From NCBI GenBank assembly GCA_001599915.1, contig BCIG01000002.1:434001-498000 (forward strand): DNA of 64,000 nucleotides, in the 5' to 3' direction. The notes beneath the pieces are model-generated. The model searched no databases, was not told where the DNA came from, and saw only the letters and a list, made by a program, of their open reading frames with translations. This DNA is from Symbiotaphrina buchneri. Taxonomy: Eukaryota > Ascomycota > Symbiotaphrinales > Symbiotaphrinaceae. Positions 31,392-42,667 of the stretch are shown piece after piece; within the stretch, counting starts at the first letter, position 1; each line of letters starts with the position of its first letter. Position numbers and translations under genes: made by a program.

Positions 31392-33563
31392 TTAGCGCAG
31401 CTTCTTTGGTAATTTGATGTCTCCCATTCTTCGAACGCTCATCCAGACGCTATCCGAAACCCTGTGTGGTAGTTTCCGCCCCTTCAACTTTTGATCGATA
31501 AGCCACATGCCAACAATGAACTCATCTCTGGTCAGACTGAAAGGATATGTGCGATTGACCAAATCCCAGACTTCTGCTAGCACATTATCTGGAAGTCTGC
31601 TGCGTGACCAAATATCCTTGACCACGAGATTGCAGACTGATTCCTTTGCAATTGATTTGACACGGGAATCTCCCGGCTCAGCAATTGGATGAAAAGCATA
31701 AGGTAGCTCCATAAGAACCCCTTTATTCGCGGCCCATACTCCCTCATACCGCTTCCTCTCCAATTCGGTCACGACGTCTCTCCAACGCTTCCGATCTCCT
31801 TCGTGGTGCTTATTCGGATGTTTGCGGATGAGATGCTTCCTGCCTTTCCTTTGAACCTCAGAATCCACTTCAGCTCCATCATCGGAGTCAGAATGCCTCC
31901 GTAGAGTTTGCCTCATTGGCCTGACGGCGCCAGTCCCGCGGGAATCTTGATTGTCATGATGGTGGTGGTGATGATGATGCAGGGAGAGGATGCCCTTAGA
32001 GTGCTGTCGTCTCGGCTGTGGTGGTGGTGGCTTGGATGGTGAGTTCGCCCTTGACCCAGCACGAGAAGAGGCAAGAGAAGACGCGACGATCGCGTTAGCT
32101 AAGGCGTCTATGGTTCGAGCATCTGACATCATACTCGTGTGAGACCCTGTGACACCTTTTCTACTAGGCACATCTAACGCGGGCGTTGCTGAAGAGGCAG
32201 GAGTAGGAACTGCCAGTGAAGAGTGCTGTTCATGCAGTGAGATTTGCTCCTCCTCTGGCGTGCCGTCATTCGCAGAAATAAAGGACCCGGTAGACGAACT
32301 CTCATCCCCGTCACCGCCATCAAGCTGAATATCTGACCGGGGAAGCAAAGGTGCCTCGGAACTATCATGGGATAGGGGTCCAGCTTGTGATCGTGCGAGT
32401 CTCCTCGAAGAAGGAGGCACAGGAGGAGCGGGCTTCTCCACTAGCTTCGATGATGCTGTTGTTCCTTCCATTTTCGATTTTGCGGATGGTGCGTCAAGTG
32501 AGGCATTCCTTTGTCTGGAGCTGTTGCCTGCCTGGTCTGGCGGATGTCTATGGGCTGACGGGGAAAACTTCGGCCGGCCATTTTCTTGCACGAGTCTAAC
32601 AGAGACTACTCTTTCTGGAGCGACCTCAGTAGCGGAAGATTGAACAGGATACTTGGAAGCAGTGGCCTGACGAGGGACAGCAGCAGTCACGGATGACAAA
32701 GGGACCGAGGATATGGCCCGGACAGGTCTAGGAGATTGGACAGCAGTTGTTGACCTGATATGGTGCAAGGGCTTTGTATCATCTTCCTCATGTCGTTCGG
32801 CATGACGACCTTTCTGCTCATAAAGGTCCACTAGCCGGCGTGCTGGAGGAATAGATGCGGTCTCCACCCTCTCCAGGTCATGTGTGACCCCAGTATCCGT
32901 TTCAGCGCGAGCGGGGAGTCGTGTAGCTGCAGCCTGTTCCGGGTCCAAGAAGGCTTGCCTCGTTCGCTTTACCGTGCCAGCCGCAGGGAAGACATCTTGT
33001 GCCTCAGCCGGGGCAATATCTGATCTGGGCCGGCCCAGGTTTGGTATTCTCCCTTCCATCCCTTGACGAGTATCTGCCACACGAGAGGGTGTGGCCCTTG
33101 TGACGGCCATGTTGGCGGCGATGTTGGAAGAGGCTGTTGTTGGACTGGGCTCTCGACTTTGCGATGCTAAAAAAGACCCGGAACCATTCGGATAGGCTGA
33201 CAATGTCGAGCGCCCGCTGGCAATAGACGAGACACTCAACGTAGACCCGCATCTACTCAGCGAAGCTGAAGGGCGGGTTAACTGATGCCCCTGATCAGGC
33301 CAGAGCGAACCATCACCTCTTCTTTCCGCATCGTAAGGATGGTTTGGGCTTACCCTCGACGCCGCGGCCAAAGCGTCTTTCGTCGCAATCCGAGGCGCGG
33401 TTCCCTGCGACTGTTTGGGCTCGGATTGCTGCTTCGAAAAGGCCAAAGATGCGCCGCGGAGTGCGGCTGAGCGATCCTTGGGCTCCAGGTCACGGCTAGA
33501 GCTTGGAATCGCCGGACGATGGCTAACGGAGGAGCTGGGTCGCGAGTACGACGCATTGATCAT
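31392..33563 (-). CDS. IRS4: Irs4-like EH-domain protein
   Basis: Single exon of 723 aa. In yeast, Irs4/Tax4 bind and activate the inositol 5-phosphatase Inp51, influencing PI(4,5)P2, the cell wall integrity pathway, autophagy and rDNA silencing. The C-terminal ~130 residues hold the EH domain: RYEGVWAANKGVLME, VCNLVVKDIWSRSRLPDN, LAEVWDLVNR, LTRDEFIVGMWLIDQKLKGRKLP. The remaining ~580 residues are serine- and proline-rich disorder with PPxP runs (KPAPPVPPSS, PPPPQPRR) and an eight-histidine run (LHHHHHHHH, near plus position 31955). This architecture of long disordered N-terminus plus terminal EH domain is characteristic of the family. It converges with the JMJD7-like gene with a 122 bp gap. 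Confidence 0.92.
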   Translation of the reverse strand: MINASYSRPSSSVSHRPAIPSSSRDLEPKDRSAALRGASLAFSKQQSEPKQSQGTAPRIATKDALAAASRVSPNHPYDAERRGDGSLWPDQGHQLTRPSASLSRCGSTLSVSSIASGRSTLSAYPNGSGSFLASQSREPSPTTASSNIAANMAVTRATPSRVADTRQGMEGRIPNLGRPRSDIAPAEAQDVFPAAGTVKRTRQAFLDPEQAAATRLPARAETDTGVTHDLERVETASIPPARRLVDLYEQKGRHAERHEEDDTKPLHHIRSTTAVQSPRPVRAISSVPLSSVTAAVPRQATASKYPVQSSATEVAPERVVSVRLVQENGRPKFSPSAHRHPPDQAGNSSRQRNASLDAPSAKSKMEGTTASSKLVEKPAPPVPPSSRRLARSQAGPLSHDSSEAPLLPRSDIQLDGGDGDESSSTGSFISANDGTPEEEQISLHEQHSSLAVPTPASSATPALDVPSRKGVTGSHTSMMSDARTIDALANAIVASSLASSRAGSRANSPSKPPPPQPRRQHSKGILSLHHHHHHHHDNQDSRGTGAVRPMRQTLRRHSDSDDGAEVDSEVQRKGRKHLIRKHPNKHHEGDRKRWRDVVTELERKRYEGVWAANKGVLMELPYAFHPIAEPGDSRVKSIAKESVCNLVVKDIWSRSRLPDNVLAEVWDLVNRTYPFSLTRDEFIVGMWLIDQKLKGRKLPHRVSDSVWMSVRRMGDIKLPKKLR

Positions 33564-34368
33564 CGGACCATTGGTTCTGAAAGTGACGGAGGGTAGTGCT
33601 AAGCATCGACGAGTGCTGAGGTGAGGACCGAGTCGTTATTTGAACAACGTAGCAACATAAATACCACTCAGCGGAGGATGCAGATGTAGATGTAGATGCA
33701 GGCAGAATTAGTTGTTACCACCTTATAGAGGCTTTCCTTGACGAGTTCATACCGATAGACCGTAGGTGGAGAGCTCACTACCTTGGGTACTGTGAGGTAG
33801 GGTACCGGTACAGCCGAGCAGTGTACGGAAATAGTTCGTCCATCTTTCCTTTCCGCCCAGGCCGGGTTGACCACCGGTGGACGGTTAAGGCTAGAAGCGA
33901 AACTCTAAACCTGCCGAACGCGGGAAACGCGCGCTTGCGCTTGAAGCGACCGCCCCGAAATACCCCTATTTACACGTAAGGTATTCGTACCTGCACATCA
34001 TTTTCTTAACTACCTACCTACCTTACCTTTATGCCCTCCCTTACGGGACCTGAGATTTGGTCGCCAAAGTCAAATGCCTTACCATACCATATGATAGCAC
34101 ACGGGGTAAGCAGGAGTAGGTATTTATGACAATGCAAAGGCGCTGGGCCCAACGCTCCACTAAGGTACCTTACCTTAACGTCTGCAGTAACAGTAAGAGG
34201 TACCTTATCTGTACCTTCTTAAGACTCGTGACGTACTTTGTAGATAAGATAAGATTAGCTTTCTGTGCACCTTCTCTCGTCCGACCACTGCAGCTTCGGG
34301 ACAAGTTAGTTGCCTCAGACCTATTTACAGCCTGCTTACCTTCGACGCCTGGATGGGCTGTGGTCAAC
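33564..34368. promoter_or_regulatory. Divergent promoter between IRS4 and LIG4
   Basis: 805 bp. It contains a CTACCTACCTACCTTACC run near 34011-34026 and several GGTACC sites (33780-33810, 34160-34205). No coding signal. An in-frame extension of LIG4 to 34126 exists but is not conserved in character. Confidence 0.5.
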
Positions 34369-37300
34369 ATGTCAGATGCGGGCGACGGTGACATTGCAAT
34401 GCAGGATGCTGCGGCCGCGGAAGAAGAGCACCAACAGTATGGTCATGGCCCAATCACAGAACAAGAGCTTGACGAGCAGTATGTGCTATGCACGGATCTG
34501 TTAGCCACCGTGACACGATCTGACGAGCCTCTAGATATCCCAACCGACCACACAACCACTCCAAAACACTTCCATTTCATGACCTGTTCCTGACACTCTT
34601 CAACCCCCTCAATGAGAACAAGAAGAGACCGCCGGGCCCCACGATCGCCCGCAAGAAGATTGGGCCCCATGGCCCGAGTAACCTCTCCCCGCACGAAGTC
34701 CGGCGAGCCATCATTGAACGCTTCATTTCACGCTGGAGAAAGGAGGTGGGCAACGACATATACCCTGCCTTTCGGCTGATCATCCCTGAGAAGGATCGAG
34801 ACAGAGCTATGTACGGCCTGAAAGAGAAGACGATTGGGAAGTTACTAGTTCGTGTAATGAAGATTGATAAGAACTCGGAAGATGGCTTCAACCTGCTGAA
34901 TTGGAAACTCCCGGGACAGAATGTGACGAGCCGAATGGCGGGAGATTTCGCCGGACGATGCTATGAAGTGATTTCAAAAAGGCCCATGCGAGTTTCAGTG
35001 GGAAATATGTCTATTGGCGAAGTCAACGAGCTTCTGGACAAGCTCTCTACCGCGCAGAAGGAAGAGAACCAATTACCCATCATGGAGGAGTTTTACAAAC
35101 GAATGAATGCAGAAGAACTAATGTGGCTCATTCGAATTATACTCCGACAGATGAAGGTTGGAGCCACTGAGAAGACCATTTTTGATATCTGGCATCCCGA
35201 CGCAGAAAACCTCTTCAACGTGTCATCAAGCTTGAGACGAGTTTGCTGGGAACTCTACGATCAATCTGTACGGCTGGAAGGTGATGACAGAGGTATCACG
35301 CTTATGCAATGCTTCCAACCGCAACTTGCACAGTTTCAGATGCAATCCTTCGAAAGAATGGCCGAAAAGATGAGGCCAACCGAGGAGGATCCGACTTTCT
35401 GGATAGAGGAAAAGCTTGACGGCGAACGGATGCAACTCCACATGATTGAAGATGACTCTATGCCGGGCGGTAAACGCTTCGGCTTTTGGTCAAGAAAAGC
35501 GAAGGATTATACATACCTGTACGGAAATGGCTTCGAAGATGAGAATGGTGCACTTACTAGGCACCTAAAGAATGCCTTCGATGAAGGAGTTCAGAATATC
35601 ATCCTTGATGGGGAGATGATTACTTGGGATCCGGAGCAAGATGCTATGGTACCGTTCGGCACGCTAAAGACCGCTGCTTTATCAGAGCAACGAAATCCAT
35701 TCTCGACGGGCCAAAGGCCGCTATATCGAGTGTTTGACATTCTTTATCTGAATGGTGAGGCTTTGACAAAGTATACACTGAGAGATAGGAGACGGGCATT
35801 GGAAGCTAGCGTGAAGCCTATTCATCGAAGATTCGAAATACATACATATGTGGAAGCTCGGAGTGCCTCCGAAATCGAGCCGTTGTTGAGGAAAGTCATT
35901 GCAGAGGCCTCGGAAGGGTTAGTCCTCAAGAACCCGAGATCCGAATATCGCTTGAACGAACGGAACGACGACTGGATGAAAGTCAAGCCAGAGTACATGA
36001 CAGAATTTGGCGAGTCGCTGGATTGCGTTGTCATCGGCGGATACTATGGATCTGGAAATCGAGGAGGGAAACTATCAAGCTTTATGTGTGGTCTACGAGT
36101 AGATGAGGCTCAGATCAAACAAGGGGCGAACCCTATGAAATGTTACTCTTTCTTCAAAGTCGGTGGTGGATTCACCGCGGCAGACTATGCCAACATACGC
36201 CATGAAACCGACGGCAAATGGAAAGACTGGGACCCTAAGCATCCGCCAACGGAGTTTATAGAGCTTGGTGGAGGCGACCTCCAGTATGAGCGGCCGGACG
36301 TGTGGATCAGACCCGATGAATCGGTGGTCCTGGAGGTTAAGGCAGCTTCTGTAAATGTAACAGATCAATTTCGTATGGGTCTCACGTTACGCTTTCCACG
36401 TTTCAAGAGGCTGCGCATGGATAAGGACTGGAGATCCGCACTTTCGATACAGGAATTCTTGGAACTTAAGGCGAACGTGGAAAAGGAGCGTAAGGAGAAG
36501 GAATTCAGGATCGATGACATGAGGAAGAAGAGGTTCACGAAGGCACGGAAAAAGCAGCTTATAATAGCGGGGAATGATGAGACGACGACCCCTTATGCTG
36601 GCCCCCAAACAAACATTTTCGAGGGCCTCAACTTTTGTAAGCCCCTTGTAATCCCGCAGACACCTTCGAAACTAACGTGTGCCTCTAGTTATCATGACAG
36701 AATCTCTTAAGCCAGAGAAATGTTCCAAAGCAGAGCTCGAACAGCTCGTGAAAGAAAACGGCGGAAAGATCTATCAGACGCACACGGCTGCCACTCATAT
36801 ACTCTGTGTTGCTGACAGAAGTAAGTTGTGGATCAGATCGGAAGTCGATCCATGTTGCTAACGTGACTCAGGGACGGTCAAGGTGGCATCGCTTCAAAAA
36901 GCAGGGAAGCAAGATGTTATACGCCCTGCGTGGCTCTTTGAATGCATCAAGCAGGCCGAGTCAGACCTTGGCAGACCTAAGCTATTGTTACCACTGGAGC
37001 CGAAGCACATGTTCTTCATGACCGAGACGTCTCAAGCTGTGATTGAGCGGAATGTCGACGTATATCAGGACAGCTATTGCCGTGATGTGACAAGGACCGA
37101 ACTTGAAGAGATTTTCGACGCTATGCCATCGAAGTACGACCATCATTTTTCAGCAGCCTCTTTTGTAGCAGAGCTTCATGACCACGGGCATGACCTTGGA
37201 GAGCTGGCTGGCTGGCTGTTTTACGGCTGCCGTGTATATGTGGACCACGAGGACCTAGCCAAGCAAAATGGTCTCTCTGATAGTGCGAACAAAGGAGCCA

Positions 37301-37616
37301 CTCAGGATCGAGATTTGCGGCTGGTCCTTGCTGGCAATCTTATCCGGTTCGCAGGCGGCAGCTTGGTTGAAAAGCTGTCCGACAAGTCAATCACGCATGT
37401 CATGGTAGGGGACGATCGCTCGAGAGTCCGGCAAGTCAGGAAGGCCTTTCAGAAGTAAGTGTTCCGTCCGGTTTCTAGAGGTGACGACATTCTAATAGAC
37501 ATGTTAGGCGAAAGGCGCTTCCAAGAATTGTTTCAGTTCAGTGGGCGGAAGAGAGCTGGTCTGAAAAGACGTTGTTGGACGAAGAACGTATGTTCCCCCT
37601 GGCTTGTTCATCCTAG
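34369..37616 (+). CDS. LIG4: DNA ligase IV
   Basis: ATP-dependent ligase of non-homologous end joining, acting with Lif1/XRCC4. Exons 34369-34478, 34535-36636, 36689-36820, 36872-37454 and 37508-37616 give 1011 aa, typical for filamentous fungi. The N-terminal DNA-binding domain (LPFHDLFLTLFNPLNENKK, IARKKIGPHGPSNL) is followed by the adenylation motif EEKLDGERM with nucleotidyl-accepting Lys330. Motifs LDGEM, FDILYLNGEALT and EGLVLKNPRSEY follow, then WMKVKPEYM. Two C-terminal BRCT regions end WAEESWSEKTLLDEERMFPLA. The first intron starts GTATGT right after ITEQELDE and restores the conserved YPNRPHNHSKT. The 3' terminal exon was recovered beyond an apparent stop by splicing at 37455-37507. 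Confidence 0.97.
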
Positions 37617-38241
37617 TTCTAGCCGGCTGATATGCCTAGGGTTTGCTCCAGCGTAAGCTCCGCGGAGGGCGCGCCGGGCCCACGGGAAACGGTTTTGATA
37701 AGAGCATATTCGGCACGGCAGGCCGGCACGAGCTCTAATGAAGCTATGATTATGACAAACGGCATCGAACCACATTAATGTGTATATATCACAAAAGGCG
37801 CCGATATCCTTCGGAAGATGTATACTATTACTTTGACCGCAGGCTGCAAGGATATGGGTGGCTATTCTTCGCATGGGGGTGAGGTTAGGGGTAGTGCTGC
37901 TATGCGCACCAGTCATGCAGGACCATGTCACATTATCAAACACTTGAGCCACCTTCGATTTTGGTTTGTAGATTAGTCTCAGTTCAAGTTCTGTCCGTCC
38001 ATACAGACTAGTACGGTTGATTATCGCCCATATGGATCATGATGTTGCCAAGCCCCATACAAGCGCCACCTGAATCAACCCTGGAATCGAAAAACCGGAT
38101 GCCCCGCTCGTCAGTGAAAGACTGCAGATATTGCCATTCCCGCGTTAACCAAGACGCCACGCTATGATGATAGGAACAGAGAAAGAGCAGTTCAACTCGG
38201 GCAAAAAAACATTAATATTCCATTAGAGGCATGGCCAGCCA
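37617..38241. other. Convergent intergenic region
   Basis: 625 bp between the LIG4 stop (+) and the stop of the serine/proline-rich gene (-). Probable 3' UTRs only; no repeat or RNA gene seen. Confidence 0.55.
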
Positions 38242-39693
38242 TTAATCCTCTGGAGAGATCCCGACCCAGCGAATGGGCACCCTTCTGCCGTGTTGCTCCG
38301 ACACCTGCTTGGTACATGGTTCTCTCGGAGGCAGCCATATTCGCGCTCGACCCGGTGCCTCCTGGCTGAGTTTGCCTACCCTCCGCATATTCATTTCCAG
38401 AACAATGACCCGCAGGAAGTGGCTGTTCTCGCGCGGTTCCCTCTGCCGTACGAGTGGGCCAGTCATAAGAGTCGGGTCGCCCATCTTTTCGTCGGAAAGA
38501 TTGACCCCAGCCGAAGAGGCGTTCCTCTTGGCCGACTTCGACTTCCGTCGGTAGGTCTGTAATTGGATGGAGATGGTGCAATTATCATAATCGGTCCGTG
38601 TGCGGAACTCCTGAGGGATGCTGTTGCAATCACTTGAGGGTTGAATGCCAGGATTCAGATAACGACGCAGGGCTGGTCCTGGAGTCTCTGCCAGTGGGAG
38701 AGGCCGACGGTCATCCGTTGCATGAGGACTAATCGTGAGGATAGATCGAGTGAGAAAGTCATCTGACTGCACAACCGGAGAGGCGAAATTGGAGACAGAT
38801 CGAGCTGCAGATTTAATAGCTCGAAAGGAGGCAGTGAGATTGGATTTCAGGGTAGATCGCGGCCTTTTTGTGACTTGGCTCGTGGAATCCTTAGGAGACG
38901 AAGCCGAAACGTTCGGTTTCGGACCCTCCTCTTTCTTCACCCGAGGCGTCTCCCAAGTCTCTGGCTCAATCTTCGAAAACAGTAGAGGGTGATCACACGC
39001 GCAATCCTCCGTCGGCGGAGACGTTGTTGACTTCGACTTCCTATCTGCACTGGAACGGCGTCGGCCGAAATCTGGCGTCGGTGGCATCTTGAGAGACGGT
39101 GTTGCAGAGTCATCGGTGTCCAGCGAAGGTACAGATTCACTGGAAACGGAACGGGCCGGGGTATCCGCATTTCCCCATTCCTCGATACTAAAGCCCAGAT
39201 CCTCTTCGCCCAATTCTTCAGGAGGGCTCAAAAGCACCTCCATAGGTGTTCTACCGGTCGGAGTGGGAAAGAGCTCATCATCTAGCATGGACGATAAGTC
39301 GAGTTGTGTAGCTGGTTTCGTTGCCTTGTCGCCCCTTGAAGGCAGCGAGTTGGCCGACCTCGGGCGAGGGATGGACGTCATGGCCAGTAGGGCCGCTACT
39401 GCCGGCGGCACATCTCCGGGCTGATGATGGAACTCATTTGCACGATCGGCTTTCCTCTCCCGAGAGCGGTATGCATGCCGCCCCGTTCGTCCTCTAGCCA
39501 TGCTTCCACCATCCTGATCCTGCTTCGGTATGCTCACCGGCTTTGTGGGCAACGTCGGTGTCGATGTGGACCGCGGGCCTTCCGCTCGCAAACTCCCCAC
39601 ATCCTCAGTCTCCGGCACACAAGTTGCAGAAGGCCGCACAGCAGGGGCGCGCCTATGTGGGATGGTAGCGCTGAGGAATGTCCGGGGAGCCAT
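38242..39693 (-). CDS. Uncharacterised serine/proline-rich fungal protein
   Basis: Single exon of 483 aa starting MAPRTFLSATIPHRRAPAV. I cannot name it. The first ~300 residues are low-complexity, with short conserved-looking islands: PPAVAALLAMTSIPRP (~100), PMEVLLSPPEELGEEDLGFS (~150, acidic), TLKSNLTASFRAIKSAARSVSN (~290, basic amphipathic helix). The C-terminus looks ordered, with IPQEFRTRTDYDNCTISIQ near 370 and SHFLRVIVLEMNMRRVGKL then ARIWLPPRE and RWVGISPED at the end. These islands resemble a protein family found across Pezizomycotina, but the function is unknown. Frame length and island spacing argue against a chance ORF. Confidence 0.75.
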   Translation of the reverse strand: MAPRTFLSATIPHRRAPAVRPSATCVPETEDVGSLRAEGPRSTSTPTLPTKPVSIPKQDQDGGSMARGRTGRHAYRSRERKADRANEFHHQPGDVPPAVAALLAMTSIPRPRSANSLPSRGDKATKPATQLDLSSMLDDELFPTPTGRTPMEVLLSPPEELGEEDLGFSIEEWGNADTPARSVSSESVPSLDTDDSATPSLKMPPTPDFGRRRSSADRKSKSTTSPPTEDCACDHPLLFSKIEPETWETPRVKKEEGPKPNVSASSPKDSTSQVTKRPRSTLKSNLTASFRAIKSAARSVSNFASPVVQSDDFLTRSILTISPHATDDRRPLPLAETPGPALRRYLNPGIQPSSDCNSIPQEFRTRTDYDNCTISIQLQTYRRKSKSAKRNASSAGVNLSDEKMGDPTLMTGPLVRQREPRENSHFLRVIVLEMNMRRVGKLSQEAPGRARIWLPPREPCTKQVSEQHGRRVPIRWVGISPED

Positions 39694-42667
39694 GGTGAGT
39701 TATGCAGCAGTCAAGGCAGCCCCTTATTGTGCCAACATGATGACTCAGGATGTATGGTCAGCTATCTCAGCAGTGTCGAAGTGTCGCGGGCCGCAGGTGA
39801 CGACGTAGGTAAGGAGACCAAGGTCTTGGTGAGATGTCGGCCTGGATGGTTTGCTGCGACAGGGAGACGGGAAGGTCGGACTCGAGAAACCGTGATGTGA
39901 AATAGTAAGTACGAAGACGAATATCCCACAAGACGAAAGGCGCACGCAGAAATGGTGGTGCCAGGGGAGAAGCGCGGCGCCGAAAGTGAACGTCTCGAGC
40001 GGAAAGAGCTTTGTAGGAGTGCCAGGAGAAACAACAATAATAACGAATGGCATATTCTCTCTTCTTCGTCTTCTACCGCCTGATCCCTGTTCGTATGCGG
40101 AAAGAGCAATCACGGGAGCGGGTCGAGTCGGAGGCGTGTATAGAGTTCGGCGTCTCAACGGGCTGGACTGGGCCGGAATTCCAGAAGGATGATGGTAGCG
40201 CGGCACGAGAGTATCCGCACGAGGGTAGAAGGACGAAAAGGTGCGAGTCAGCGAGGCTGACCAAAACCGTCCACGGTGGTCGGTCGGTCGGTCTGGTCGT
40301 GTGTGCCGGCCGCCCCGAACTTTCCCACGCGGTTGTCGGGCGGCGCCAGGAATTGCCGCTGTCGGATCCACTAGGCTGGGAACGCCTCAACCCGGAATTC
40401 CGCGACTCTAGACGGCGAGCAGAAATCGCGAAGTATGGATGGGGAGGAGGCAAGACAGGCGGGTGGGAGGGGAAATCAAAGGCGAAGAGCAAGAGAAAGG
40501 AGATGATGATGATGATAATAAGGAGGAGAAGAAGGGGGAAGGGGACGGTAAGTGGACGAGGAGGAACAATAATATGACGAAAGGGTGAGTGAGTGCGGGT
40601 GGGCGACAAGATAAGGACGGAGTGTTATCTAGGTGTGTCTCTTGCTTTGCTACACTTCTTACAGTACAACCACCAACCAGGTCGCTGTGTAACCTTTGTG
40701 CTATGTACCTACAGTACATGGAAGGATACTTGTTATCCTATCCAGATCATCACCTCAAGCAAGGTATCAGACATGATGATCACGGTTCATAGCTTCCTTC
40801 ACACTTGACCAAAGGGGAAGGCAGACAAACGCACTCTTGCCGTACCAGGTAGACAGACAGCCCTTACTGCTACTACCGTGGGATACCTACCGGGGTACCA
40901 CCCAGCTGCCCACAAAGTAAGTCTAGGCAAGGTACCTTACCTTCACTTGGCTCGCACTACTCCGTAATCCCCATGTCACTTGCAGGCGATTGCGGCGAGA
41001 GTGGACCAATCACCGGGCATGCATAGAAACCATTTCCGGCCCGTCGCAAGCAGAGGTTCCGCGGTACGAGGACGGGGGAAGCTGCGAGCTTATCGCCAAC
41101 AAATCAAGACTATCCCCGTAGCTTATGGAGTGCATACAGCCTTCCTACGATGTACGCCGCGTACTGCGCCATCTTCAAACTATTACGGAACACCGTGGCC
41201 GTTGGTGCAGACGTACGTATGAGCACCATGAGTTGGTCAGCAAGGAGACCGCCAACTCCACAGGGTGACCGTCCCGTGGATTAAGGGATTAATTTTCCCG
41301 ATATTTTCGCATCGACCTCCACTTCTATTGCTCTCGTGCGCCTCCTGTTCTAGAAGAAAAACAAGCCGAGCCGGTCCGTCAATAGTGGGGAAGTAGAAGT
41401 GTTCGTACGTTTTACGTTCGCACCTGAAGGAGCAAAGTCCTGTAGCGGTGCGCGCTGAGCCTGGGCGGACAGCGCGCCGCCAAGGTCTCAAACGGCCTGC
41501 CTTACGGCAAAGCAACCCGACGCAGCGAGCAGGAAGGCACTCAGCTGTGTGCTCCATAATCCATACTGCCTCAAGACTCCACTTCCCAAGCAGCAAAATC
41601 CTCTCTTTGGCGTTTGTAACTTTTCTTTCTTCTACGTAAAGCTCGTCATGATTTGTAGACAAAAATTTCTTCCTTTTTTCTTGCAGCTGGTTTTTCAGGT
41701 TCCACATGAACATTATTCTTGCCAGGTCCACGGCAGTATTGATTGAACAATAATGACGGCAAGGACGGGTCTTTGGATGAAGATCTTAGTCATCCATTGA
41801 TTCTGTTACGCAACGACCTCCACCGGCCCGCCGGCCGACACTCGGGTTGGCCGATGGTTGGTGAGATGGGCCAGATTGGGGGTTTTCCAGAACAACTTCG
41901 TCGGGATTCTGCACCCCACACGCCATTCCGCGTCGGGTAACTCGATCCACCCACATCTCAGGTACGATCGACTGGACTACCCAAGGTACCTACCTTAAGT
42001 ACCTCATCCACAACAGCATCCGTCGCGAGTATGTATTCGTACGGAGTATGTACTTCTGCCTTGTCGTCTCACATTTCGATTGGCAGTATGAACTTTGTAC
42101 AGTCCTGTTATGGCTGTCCGCTGCACCAGTAAGGTATGCACCGCACACTAGAAAACCGGTAGGTGAGGTGGACTTGGTAAATCAGGCACCCAGTGTCAGC
42201 GTAAGTGTGGTATGCGACGAGATAAGGCTACATGAACGAATAGTAGAAAGCTGCAATTCATACAAAAGGCTAGCCTAAGGTACCTATCCCCAGGACTCCA
42301 GACGACGTCACAATTACCTGAACCTGAGGTGCCCTTGCCTGACCCCCAAAACTACGGCACGAGGCCAAACCTTGATCCTAGAAATCCGCTCTGGCGGGTA
42401 CAATAGCCAATCCAATGAGGAAGACCTGTGCAGCCAGGGGCATACCTGAAAAAGGAACACCAAGGACAAGAGATCCCGAGAGATGAGGTAGAACGCCGCC
42501 TACCAGAAACTATGACCAGAAAGGGAATCGGAGACCAAAACTCAGAACAACTCGTCAACGCATCAAACATGCAGGTCATCATCGTGGCCGTCAGATCGGG
42601 CGGGATATGTATCTTCAAACCGGCAAACAAAGCCAGACACCGGTACTGCGTCGACTGACTCTCAGCA
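39694..42667. other. 3 kb region without a recognisable gene
   Basis: Lies upstream of the serine/proline-rich gene and downstream of Ase1. It contains a purine-rich tract (40440-40570), GGTACC/CTTACC words (40690-40935, 41985-42060, 42280) and many overlapping frames in both strands, none with a family signature or joining splice sites. Probably a long 5' leader or promoter for the 39693 gene plus 3' flank of Ase1. A lineage-specific gene or noncoding RNA cannot be excluded. Confidence 0.45.

Noticed and set aside
34126-34368. In-frame N-terminal extension of LIG4 from an upstream ATG
   Set aside because: The extension is hydrophobic/cysteine-rich and unlike LIG4 N-termini, which start at MSDA-like sequence; it lies in promoter-type DNA.
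39745-40371. 208-codon minus-strand frame upstream of the orphan gene
   Set aside because: Low complexity, overlaps several other frames of equal length, no conserved island; probably chance in a GC-rich 5' region.
40047-40577. 176-codon plus-strand frame ending in a purine-rich tract
   Set aside because: Its lysine/arginine/glycine-rich end is just the translated purine tract; no domain.
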